Source of the DNA: Desulfocarbo sp964620595
GTDB taxonomy: Bacteria; Desulfobacterota; Desulfarculia; Desulfarculales; Desulfarculaceae
DNA: 64,000 bases
Direction of reading: 5' to 3'
NCBI GenBank assembly: GCA_964620595.1
Contig: CAZUHP010000004.1
Coordinates: 62,001-126,000, forward strand
The notes under the pieces were generated by a model. It was not told where the DNA came from, made no database searches, and saw only the letters and a list, made by a program, of their open reading frames with translations. Positions 42,418-49,406 of the stretch are shown in pieces. Each line of letters begins with the position of its first letter. The first letter of the stretch is position 1. The position numbers were made by a program, and so were the translations under genes.

Positions 42418-42996
42418 ATGGCCGGCAACAAAGAGACTACCGTCATCCTCAACGACGGGCGCGAGCTGGTCCTGGCTTGGCTGGCCCCGGAGGAGGTGCC
42501 GGCCTTCCAGGCCTTTGTGGAGGGCCTGGACCCGGCCGACATCGCCCACCTGAGCCTGAACCTCAAGAGCCCTGAGGACCTGTCCCGCTGGCTGGGCGGC
42601 CTGGAGCGCGGCGAACTCTTGATCCTGGCCGCCCGCGACCCCGAGGCGGACCGGCGCCTCAGCGGCTACTGCGCGTTGCACCTGGGCCGCGGGGCCCATG
42701 CCCACATGGGCCAGGTGGAGACCTTCCTGCATCCCGACTACCGCGACCTGGGCCTGGGCAGCAACCTCATCAAGGAGGCCGCCGGCCTGGCCTCCCAGCG
42801 GAAGCTGGGCTTCCTCAAGGCCGAGGTGCACGTGGAAGACCGGCCGTTGATGGGGGCCCTGAAGCAACTGGGCTTCGAACTCAAGGCCATCATCGAAAAC
42901 TACCGGGTGGACTGCTGGGGCGAGCCCTACGACGTGATAATCCTCCTCAAGCGCTTGAGCTACCCCAGCAACAAGGAGTTCCTCTACCGCTACTAG
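42418..42996 (+). CDS. GNAT-family N-acetyltransferase
   Basis: 192 residues from the ATG at 42418; an ATG at 42400 is in frame, but the GGGG of ACGGGGTG fits the later one. The acetyl-CoA site is VETFLHPDYRDLGLGSNLIK (R/Q-x-x-G-x-G/A variant R-D-L-G-L-G), followed by KEAAGLASQRKLGFLKAEVH. C-terminal LMGALKQLGFELKAIIENYR is typical of GNAT motif B. Acceptor unknown. Could be a ribosomal or protein-lysine acetyltransferase. Confidence 0.85.
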   Translation: MAGNKETTVILNDGRELVLAWLAPEEVPAFQAFVEGLDPADIAHLSLNLKSPEDLSRWLGGLERGELLILAARDPEADRRLSGYCALHLGRGAHAHMGQVETFLHPDYRDLGLGSNLIKEAAGLASQRKLGFLKAEVHVEDRPLMGALKQLGFELKAIIENYRVDCWGEPYDVIILLKRLSYPSNKEFLYRY

Positions 42997-43104
42997 GTCC
43001 TCCGGCCGCCGGCTTTGGTTGACTTGGATATTATGCTGGTTTAAGGTGGCGCCAGAAGCCTACCCCGACACCCATAAACCCCAACATCCTGCCAAGGTGG
43101 GAAT

Positions 43105-43497
43105 ATGGCCAAGATACTTATCATCGACGACGACCCGGACTTCACCATGGCCAACCAGGCCATCCTGGAGGCCGCCGGCCACCAGGTCATCACCGCCGCC
43201 GACGGCAAGACCGGGCTGGAAAAGGTCAAGTCCGAGGACCCGGACCTCATCATCTTGGACATCATGATGGACTCCATCTACGAGGGCTTTTCAGTGACCA
43301 CCACCCTGCGGGGCACGCCGGAGTACATGGACTACCGGGACATCCCCATCCTCATGGTGTCGGCAGTGAAGAAGATCACTGGCGAACGCTTCGACGTGCC
43401 CCCGGAGGCCAAGGGCGCCGAGGGCGACGAGTACCTGGACAAGCCCTTCACCGCCGAGGTGTTGCTGAACAAGGTCAACCAGCTCCTGGAAATGTAA
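43105..43497 (+). CDS. Stand-alone response-regulator receiver protein
   Basis: 130 residues, receiver domain only. Acidic pocket IIDDDPD near residue 7, phospho-acceptor Asp in LIILDIMMD (about 53), Ser in LMVSAVKK, conserved Lys in YLDKPFTAEV. An insertion around 58-100 (YEGFSVTTTLRGTPEYMDY and a Glu/Gly-rich loop) makes it slightly longer than minimal. No output domain, so it relays phosphate or binds a target. It lies 12 bp ahead of the receiver-kinase gene. Confidence 0.93.
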   Translation: MAKILIIDDDPDFTMANQAILEAAGHQVITAADGKTGLEKVKSEDPDLIILDIMMDSIYEGFSVTTTLRGTPEYMDYRDIPILMVSAVKKITGERFDVPPEAKGAEGDEYLDKPFTAEVLLNKVNQLLEM

Positions 43498-43509
43498 AGG
43501 GCGAACCAA

Positions 43510-44607
43510 GTGGTTCTGCGCGCCCAGCCCCACATCCTGGTCATAGACGACGACGAGGTGGCCCGCGACTCCGCCCAGGTGCTTCTCAGCCGTTGGGGCT
43601 ACCGGGTCACCCTGGCCGAGACCGGCGAGAAGGGGCTGGAGGCCCTGGAGAGCGACCCGCCCGATCTCATCGTGGTGGACCTCCAGATGCCTGGCATCAG
43701 CGGCCTGGAGGTGCTGGAGGCGGTCCGCGAGGCCGACCCCACCATCATCTGCATCATGGTCACCGGCTTTGCCACTCTGCAATCGGCGGTGGACGCCATG
43801 AAGCAGGGCGCCTACGACTTTTTGCCCAAGCCCTTTTCACCGGACGAACTCAAGCTGGCAGTGAAGCGCGGCCTGGAGCGCCGCTTCCTGGAAAAGGAGA
43901 CCCAGAAACTCCGCCAGGAAAAGGCCCAGATGGAGGCCAACTTCGTGACCATGGTGAGCCACCAGATGCGCTCGCCCCTGGCCGCGGTGCGCCAGCTTTT
44001 GGAGGTGGCGGCCACCGAGAGCCTGGGCCCCCTGGACCCGAAGTACAAAGAACTCATCACCCGGGCCAACCTGCGCATAGACGGCCTGATGCAGGACATC
44101 AACGCCTGGCTCAACATGGTGCGCATCGCCGAGGACGGGGTGGCCGAGCGCAAGCAGCCGGTCAAGCTATCCGAGGTGCTCCAGGCCCTGGCCGAGCGCA
44201 CCCAGCTCGATGCCGAGGCCGCGGGCCAGGAGCTGGTGGTGGAAGGCCCGGACACAGAGGCCACCTTGCAGGTGGACCTGGAGAGCCTCCTGGAGGCGCT
44301 CTACAACATCACTACCAACGCGGTGAAGTACAATCGCGAGGGCGGCCGGGTGACCATCGGGGCCCAGAGCACCCGCCTGCAGGCCGACATCATAATCAGC
44401 GACCAGGGGCCAGGAATTCCCGAAGCGGAATTGCCTTTTATTTTCGATGACTTCTTCCGCTCGAAAAGCCCGGAGTTGAAATCCAAGCCCGGCACGGGCC
44501 TGGGGCTTTCCATAACCCGGCGCATCGTGCGGGCCCACGGAGGGGAAGTGTCGGTAACCTCCCGAAAAGGCGAAGGAACCACCTTTACGGTGTCATTGCC
44601 CCTTTAG
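43510..44607 (+). CDS. Soluble receiver-histidine kinase hybrid
   Basis: 365 residues from a GTG at 43510. The N-terminal receiver (1-120) has ILVIDDDEVA, phospho-Asp in LIVVDLQMPGISG and KPF. A short coiled linker leads into HisKA with VSHQMRSPLAAVRQLLEV (about 155) and an ATPase domain with N-box ITTNAVKYN, G1 DQGPGIPEAE and G2 GTGLGLSITRRIV. No membrane segment: a cytoplasmic kinase gated by its own receiver. With the receiver protein just upstream it forms a phosphorelay set. It lies directly ahead of the rnf promoter. Confidence 0.93.
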   Translation: MVLRAQPHILVIDDDEVARDSAQVLLSRWGYRVTLAETGEKGLEALESDPPDLIVVDLQMPGISGLEVLEAVREADPTIICIMVTGFATLQSAVDAMKQGAYDFLPKPFSPDELKLAVKRGLERRFLEKETQKLRQEKAQMEANFVTMVSHQMRSPLAAVRQLLEVAATESLGPLDPKYKELITRANLRIDGLMQDINAWLNMVRIAEDGVAERKQPVKLSEVLQALAERTQLDAEAAGQELVVEGPDTEATLQVDLESLLEALYNITTNAVKYNREGGRVTIGAQSTRLQADIIISDQGPGIPEAELPFIFDDFFRSKSPELKSKPGTGLGLSITRRIVRAHGGEVSVTSRKGEGTTFTVSLPL

Positions 44608-44634
44608 GGAAATTGTGCAATTTTTCGCATTAAG

Positions 44635-44664
44635 TTGACACGCTAGCCATACCGGCTTTATAGT
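44635..44664 (+). promoter_or_regulatory. Strong sigma-70 promoter for the rnf operon
   Basis: TTGACA (44635-44640), 18-bp spacer, TATAGT (44659-44664): 6/6 and 5/6 to consensus in an AT-rich island. Start near 44671, giving a leader of about 205 nt before rnfC. Confidence 0.85.
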
Positions 44665-44677
44665 GGTTTGCCGAGTT

Positions 44678-44770
44678 GCCGCCCCAAGGCGGCTACATAA
44701 TTAATCGAGCGTAAAGCGGCTGGATGTCCCGGCCCGGCGGTGCGGCCGGGGCGAAGCCTCTCGGCCCCGG
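44678..44770 (+). promoter_or_regulatory. Structured rnf leader with mutually exclusive hairpins
   Basis: Hairpin 1: GCCGCC-ccaa-GGCGGC (44678-44693). Hairpin 2: CCCGGCC (44728-44734) with GGCCGGG (44744-44750). Hairpin 3: CCGGGGC (44746-44752) with GCCCCGG (44764-44770). Hairpins 2 and 3 share bases and cannot coexist. No U-tract follows, so if this is a switch it is not a classic terminator. High GC makes chance pairing common. Confidence 0.35.
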
Positions 44771-44876
44771 GAAAAAGGCGCGGGGAGGCGCGTGACCGGC
44801 CCTCCCGCCTCCCCCGCGGAGGCACTCCAAAGGGTCCCAGGCCCCGGACCGTTGGCAGCTTTAGGAGCGATACTGC

Positions 44877-46262
44877 ATGAGCATACTGACCATGTTCAAG
44901 GGCGTCCGCCTGCCGCGCGCTGCGGTGCCCGCCTCCCCCGCCCCCCCCGCCCCCCCCGTGGAACTCGCCCCGCCCGACAAGGTCTGGATCCCCCTGCGGC
45001 AGCATCAGGGGCGGGTGTGCGAGCCGGTGGTGAGCCCCGGCGAGGAAGTGGGCTTGGGCCAGTTGGTGGGCTCCTCCCAGGAGTTCGAGGCGGCCAATGT
45101 CCACGCCTCGGTGAGCGGCACGGTGGAGGCCATCGCCGAGACCTATGACCCCGCCGGCCAGAAGGTGTCCGCGGTGGTCATCGCTAATGACGGCCGCGAC
45201 ACCCCCTACGACCCCGAAGGCGGCCTGCCGGCGCCCCTTTCCGGTCCCGAGGAGGTCCTCAAGACCCGGCCCACCCGCCTGTTGCGGCGGCTGCGGGAGG
45301 CGGGTCTGGTGCGCTCGGCCATGCTGGGGCTTCCCCTGCACGTGGAGCTTTCGCCGCCCATGGCGCCGCGCTCCTACATGTTCATGACCGGCATCCCGGT
45401 GGTGCGGCCCATAGACACCCTGGTGATCCGGGCGGTGGACCCCGACCCCCCGGTCACTCCCAACCAGGCCTGTCTGCACGAGGCCCCGCCCGAGCTGGAG
45501 CTGGGCATCACGGCGCTGGCCCGCATCTCCGGGGCCCAGCGGGTGGTCATCGCCCTGCCCGCGGGCCAGCCGGCCGATGCCCTGGCCGCCCTGGCCGCCT
45601 CCCGGGAATGGGAGCTGGCCCGGATAAACGGCGGGCACTACCCCTTTGCCCATGACAACCTGCTGGTGCATTCGCTCACCGGCCGGGTGGTGCCCACCCC
45701 CTACGGCGAGCCCCGGGACGTGGGCGTGGCCCTGGAACCCCTGCTCACCGCCCTGGACGTGGGCCGGGTGCTCGCCAGCGGCCGGCCGCCGGTGGACCGT
45801 CTGTTCACCGTGGCCGGCGACGTGCCCCAGCCCCAGACCTTCCGGGTCCGCCTGGGCACCCCCATCGCCCGGGTCATCGAGGCGGCCGGCGGCCTGCCCG
45901 CCGACCCGGGCAAGGTCATCCTGGGCGGACCCATGCAGGGCTACGCCCACTTCGACTTGAACACGCCGGTGACCAAGGAGACCTGCGGCGTGCTGGTGCA
46001 GTCGGCCCAGCAGGTGCGGACCTATGCCAACGAGCCCTGCATCCACTGCGGCCGCTGCGTGCAGGCCTGCCCGGTCAACCTGGTGCCGGCCGAGCTTTCC
46101 AAGCTCTGCGAATACCACCAGTTCGAGGAGGCGGCCGAGCGCGACCTTCTCCATTGCATCGAGTGCGGCTGCTGCGCCTACGTGTGTCCGGCCCGCAGGC
46201 CCATGGTCCACCTGCTGCGCTATGGCAAGAGCGAGGTCCTGGCCGAGAGGATGGAGCTATGA
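44877..46262 (+). CDS. rnfC: Ion-translocating oxidoreductase complex subunit C
   Basis: 461 residues from an ATG with AGGAGC upstream. N-terminal Pro/Ala linker (ASPAPPAPPVELAP), then the RnfC flavin/NADH-type domain (VWIPLRQHQGRVCEPVVSPG, GHYPFAHDNLLVHSLTGR) and two 4Fe-4S ferredoxin motifs: CIHCGRCVQACPVNLVP and CIECGCCAYVCPARRPM. RnfC is the peripheral subunit thought to exchange electrons with NAD(H). The stop overlaps the rnfD start (ATGA). First gene of rnfCDGEAB. Confidence 0.96.
   Translation: MSILTMFKGVRLPRAAVPASPAPPAPPVELAPPDKVWIPLRQHQGRVCEPVVSPGEEVGLGQLVGSSQEFEAANVHASVSGTVEAIAETYDPAGQKVSAVVIANDGRDTPYDPEGGLPAPLSGPEEVLKTRPTRLLRRLREAGLVRSAMLGLPLHVELSPPMAPRSYMFMTGIPVVRPIDTLVIRAVDPDPPVTPNQACLHEAPPELELGITALARISGAQRVVIALPAGQPADALAALAASREWELARINGGHYPFAHDNLLVHSLTGRVVPTPYGEPRDVGVALEPLLTALDVGRVLASGRPPVDRLFTVAGDVPQPQTFRVRLGTPIARVIEAAGGLPADPGKVILGGPMQGYAHFDLNTPVTKETCGVLVQSAQQVRTYANEPCIHCGRCVQACPVNLVPAELSKLCEYHQFEEAAERDLLHCIECGCCAYVCPARRPMVHLLRYGKSEVLAERMEL
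44935..44958 (+). repeat. 9-bp C8G microsatellite at the 5' end of rnfC
   Basis: Five Cs and a G (44935-44940), then two units of eight Cs and a G (44941-44949, 44950-44958). Encodes the PAPPAPP linker after ~20 residues of RnfC. Loss or gain of a whole unit keeps the frame, and single-base slippage in a C8 run would break it. Confidence 0.85.
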
Positions 46263-47245
46263 GCGCACCCCTACTGACCGTATCCACCTCCCCCCACTGG
46301 CTGGGCCGCACCACGGTGCGCTCCATGCACCTGGAATGGCTCATCGCCCTGGCCCCCGCCCTGGCCATGGGGGTGTACTTCTTCGGAAGCGCCGCCCTGG
46401 TGGTGGTGCTCCTGGCCACTGCCTCCGCGGTGGCGGCCGAGGCGGTGGTGCAGCGGCTCACCAAGCAACCCATCAAGGTGGGCGACCTGCACGCGGTGCT
46501 CCTGGGCGTTCTGATGGGCCTGATCCTGCCCGCCGGCGCCCCCTGGTGGCTGCCCGTGGTGGGTGGGGCCCTGGCCGTGGTGCTGGGCAAGCTGGTCTTC
46601 GGCGGCCTGGGCGCCTATCCCATGAACCCGGTGCTGATCGCCTGGGCGGCCCTGGCCCTGTCCTGGCCCGAGCACATGAACTCCTTTTTCATGCCCTTCA
46701 CCGGCGAGGTGTCCGAAACCCCGCTCATGATGCTCAAGAACGACGTGAGCATCCTGGAGGTGGTGAGCCTCCAGGAACTGTGGTGGGGCAGCGTGTCCGG
46801 CGCCATCGGCGCCACCGCCACCTGGGCGCTCCTGGTGGGCGGGCTGTACCTGGTGGTGCGGCGCCTGGTGCCCTGGCAGATACCCCTGGGGGTGCTGCTC
46901 GGCGCCTTGTTGATGGCGCTGCTGGCCGCCTACACCGACCCCGAGCTGGGCCAGTTGGGCTACTCGGACTTTGGCCAGAACTTCGGCATCGCCCTCTTCC
47001 ACCTGGGCGCGGGCGGGTTGATGATCAGCGCCTTCTTCCTGGCGCCCGAGCCGGTCTCCAGCCCCATGACGCCCTGGGGCATGCTGCTCTTCGGCCTGGG
47101 CATCGGCTTCATGGCCGTGATCGTGCGGGTATGGGGCGGCCCGGTGGATGGCGTGTACTACGGCGTGCTGGTGATGAACGCGGCCACGCCCCTGTTCGAC
47201 CGCCTGCGGCCCAAGGTACTGGGCAAGGTGGTGCCCGGCACCTAG
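46259..47245 (+). CDS. rnfD: Ion-translocating oxidoreductase complex subunit D
   Basis: 328 residues from the ATG at 46259 with 4-bp overlap to rnfC. Integral membrane protein of about nine helices with the NqrB/RnfD start SPHWLGRTTVRSMHLEWLIA. The expected flavinylation threonine is most likely in the loop GEVSETPLMMLKND (about residue 155), where family members bind FMN covalently through Thr. Conserved GAYPMNPVLIAWAALALSWP. Forms part of the ion path. Confidence 0.94.
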   Translation: MSAPLLTVSTSPHWLGRTTVRSMHLEWLIALAPALAMGVYFFGSAALVVVLLATASAVAAEAVVQRLTKQPIKVGDLHAVLLGVLMGLILPAGAPWWLPVVGGALAVVLGKLVFGGLGAYPMNPVLIAWAALALSWPEHMNSFFMPFTGEVSETPLMMLKNDVSILEVVSLQELWWGSVSGAIGATATWALLVGGLYLVVRRLVPWQIPLGVLLGALLMALLAAYTDPELGQLGYSDFGQNFGIALFHLGAGGLMISAFFLAPEPVSSPMTPWGMLLFGLGIGFMAVIVRVWGGPVDGVYYGVLVMNAATPLFDRLRPKVLGKVVPGT

Positions 47246-47290
47246 GGGGGCGCAGGGGGGCGTAGGGGGGCGGGGGCCGGCCCAGAGATG

Positions 47291-47346
47291 CCGACACCAG
47301 CCTCGGGCGTTCTTGACAGGCGGGAGAGGCGACCGGTGAAAGACAT
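47291..47346 (+). repeat. Direct repeat, copy 1 of the rnfG start region
   Basis: 56 bp, 52 identical to 47442-47497, offset exactly 151 bp. Includes a copy of the rnfG Shine-Dalgarno (gggagagg) and start GTG AAA GAC ATT. Confidence 0.95.
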
Positions 47347-47395
47347 TTTCCTGGAGGGCGGCGGGGCGACTGGCTGCCAACCGGGTGACTCATAG
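47336..47395 (+). pseudogene. Decapitated copy of the rnfG start (19-residue ORF)
   Basis: GTG at 47336 with a good Shine-Dalgarno opens a frame that starts like RnfG (Met-Lys-Asp-Ile) and then diverges (FLEGGGATGCQPGDS) to TAG at 47393. It looks like a relic of a partial duplication of the rnfG 5' end. It could still be translated and so influence ribosome supply to rnfG. Confidence 0.6.
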
Positions 47396-47441
47396 AGACA
47401 GGCCGGCAGGCGCCCCAGGGCTCCACCGGCAAAGGAATTGA

Positions 47442-47497
47442 CCGACACCAGCCTCGGGTGTTCTTGACAGGCAGGAGAGGCGAGCGGTGAAAGATAT
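47442..47497 (+). repeat. Direct repeat, copy 2, overlapping the true rnfG start
   Basis: Second copy of the 56-bp repeat. It carries the working Shine-Dalgarno (aggagagg) and the GTG at 47487. Confidence 0.95.
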
Positions 47498-48071
47498 TCT
47501 AAAAATGGTAGTGGTGCTCACCTTGATCTGCGCGGCCAGCGGCTTCACCTTGGCCCTGGTGCACCAGGTCACCAAGGAGCCCATCGAGTACGCCAAGCTC
47601 AAGAACGTGAAGGAGCCGGCGGTCAAGGCGGTGCTCTCGGGTTATGACAACGACCCCATCAAGGACCGCATCACCATTCCAGTGGGCAAGGACAAAAAGG
47701 GCAAGCCGGTCAAGCTGGTGGTGTTCCCGGCCAAAAAGGGCGGCAAGACCTTTGCGGTGGCCTTTGAGGGATCCGGCACCGGCTACCACGGTCAGATCGG
47801 GGTGATGGTGGGGATAAACCTGAAGAGCAACAAGATCACCGGCATCTCCATCGTGAGCCACACCGAGACCCCCGGCCTGGGCGCCCGCATCACCGAGCCC
47901 CAGTTCACCGACTCCTTCAAGGGCAAGAGCCTGGCCAAGGAGCTGAAACCGGACGACATCAACGCCTTGAGCGGCGCCACCTTCTCCACCAAGGGAACCG
48001 TGGCGGCCGTGAACCAGGCGCGGGCGCTCCTGGACAAGTACCGCGACCAGATGGTGAAGCAGGGAGGTTAG
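47487..48071 (+). CDS. rnfG: Ion-translocating oxidoreductase complex subunit G (FMN-binding)
   Basis: 194 residues from GTG 47487. One N-terminal helix (about 5-25, VVVLTLICAASGFTLALVH) anchors a periplasmic FMN-binding domain. The flavinylation motif is LSGATFSTKGT, with Thr165 as the expected covalent FMN site (phosphothreonyl bond made by ApbE). ETPGLGARI is the second family block. In the complex it carries electrons at the outer face. Unlike its neighbours it is separated from rnfD by 241 bp containing the repeat. Confidence 0.96.
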   Translation: MKDILKMVVVLTLICAASGFTLALVHQVTKEPIEYAKLKNVKEPAVKAVLSGYDNDPIKDRITIPVGKDKKGKPVKLVVFPAKKGGKTFAVAFEGSGTGYHGQIGVMVGINLKSNKITGISIVSHTETPGLGARITEPQFTDSFKGKSLAKELKPDDINALSGATFSTKGTVAAVNQARALLDKYRDQMVKQGG

Positions 48072-48074
48072 GGC

Positions 48075-48686
48075 ATGTCAGTGGTCAAGGAGTTCAAGAA
48101 GGGGCTGTGGGACGTCCTGCCTCCCTTCCGCCTGGTGCTGGGCCTGTGCCCCACCCTGGCAGTGACCACCAGCGCGGAGAACGGAGCGGGCATGGGCCTG
48201 GCCACCACCTTCGTGCTGGTCTGCTCCAACGTGCTGGTCTCGCTCCTGCGCAAGATCATCCCCAGCAAGGTGCGTATCGCGGCCTACATCGTGATCATCG
48301 CCAGCTTCGTGGTCATCGTGGAGCTTCTGATGCAGGCCTACGCCTACCCGCTCTACCAGGCGCTGGGCATCTTCATCCCCCTCATTGTGGTGAACTGCAT
48401 CATCCTGGGCCGGGCCGAGGCCTTTGCCGGCAAGAACGGCCTGGCCGCCAGCGCGGCGGACGGCCTGGGCATCGGCCTGGGCTTCACCATGAGCCTGTTT
48501 GCCCTGGGCGGGGTGCGCGAGATACTGGGCAACGGCACCTTCCTGGGCTTCCACGTGCTGTGGTCCAGCTACGAGCCCTTCACCTTCATGGTGCGGGCGC
48601 CGGGCGCCTTCGTCTCCCTGGGCGTGATGCTGGCCCTCATCAACTGGTTCAGCGCGCGCCTTGAGGCCCGCAGGAGGAACGCGTAA
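48075..48686 (+). CDS. rnfE: Ion-translocating oxidoreductase complex subunit E
   Basis: 203 residues with six membrane helices. Typical start SVVKEFKKGLWDVLPPFRLV and the conserved LGLCPTLAVTTSAENGAGMG. The central IPLIVVNCIILGRAEAFAGK contains the paired-Cys region that, with RnfA, holds a membrane 2Fe-2S cluster in recent Rnf/Nqr structures. Starts 3 bp after rnfG and overlaps rnfA by 1 base (TAATG). Confidence 0.95.
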   Translation: MSVVKEFKKGLWDVLPPFRLVLGLCPTLAVTTSAENGAGMGLATTFVLVCSNVLVSLLRKIIPSKVRIAAYIVIIASFVVIVELLMQAYAYPLYQALGIFIPLIVVNCIILGRAEAFAGKNGLAASAADGLGIGLGFTMSLFALGGVREILGNGTFLGFHVLWSSYEPFTFMVRAPGAFVSLGVMLALINWFSARLEARRRNA

Positions 48687-49276
48687 TGAGCTTCGGCGAC
48701 TACCTGCTCTTCATCGTTGGGGCGATACTGGTCAACAACATTCTGTTGGCCAAGTTCCTGGGCAACTGTCCCTTCCTGGGCGTCAGCCGCCGCATGGACA
48801 CCGCCACCGGCATGTCCATGGCGGTCATCTTCGTGATGACCATGGCCGGCATGATAACCTGGCTGGTGCAGTACTACATCCTGGAGCCCCTGGACATCGA
48901 GTACCTGCAAACCATCGCCTTCATCCTGGTGATCGCCGCCCTGGTGCAGCTGGTGGAGATCGTGATGCAGAAGAGCCTGCCCGCCCTCTACCGGGCGCTG
49001 GGCATCTTCCTGCCCCTCATCACCACCAACTGCGCGGTGCTGGGCGTGGCCATCATCAACATCAACGAGGAATACAACTTCCTCGACACCATCATCTTCT
49101 CCTTCGCCTCGGCGGTGGGCTATTCCTTGGCCCTGGTGCTCTTTGCCGGCATCCGCGAGCGCTTCGCCCTGGCCCGCATACCCAAGGTGTTCGACGGCAC
49201 CGCCATCGGCCTGGTCACCGCCGGCTTCCTGGCTCTGGCCTTCAGCGGCTTCGCCGGCCTGGTGGGCGGCCATTAG
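48686..49276 (+). CDS. rnfA: Ion-translocating oxidoreductase complex subunit A
   Basis: 196 residues with six helices, the inverted-topology partner of RnfE. It starts YLLFIVGAILVNNILLAKFL with NCPFLGVSRRMDTATGMSM and has PLITTNCAVLGVAIININEE (cluster Cys). The short C-terminus ends LAFSGFAGLVGGH. Completes the membrane core. 130 bp separate it from the rnfB fusion gene. Confidence 0.96.
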   Translation: MSFGDYLLFIVGAILVNNILLAKFLGNCPFLGVSRRMDTATGMSMAVIFVMTMAGMITWLVQYYILEPLDIEYLQTIAFILVIAALVQLVEIVMQKSLPALYRALGIFLPLITTNCAVLGVAIININEEYNFLDTIIFSFASAVGYSLALVLFAGIRERFALARIPKVFDGTAIGLVTAGFLALAFSGFAGLVGGH

Positions 49277-49406
49277 GCGCGGCGCAAGGGGGGAGGAGAA
49301 GCGATAGGGGGAGACCCAACCCGGCCTGCGGCGCGGATGCCGCCGGCCCACCCCGGCAAACACCTGGCGGGGCGACAGAGCTGACCCCGCGGGAGCAAGA
49401 CATCTT

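Noticed and set aside
43018..43036. Promoter ttgact...tatgct before the receiver gene
   Set aside because: The spacing between the boxes is only about 7 bp, far too short.
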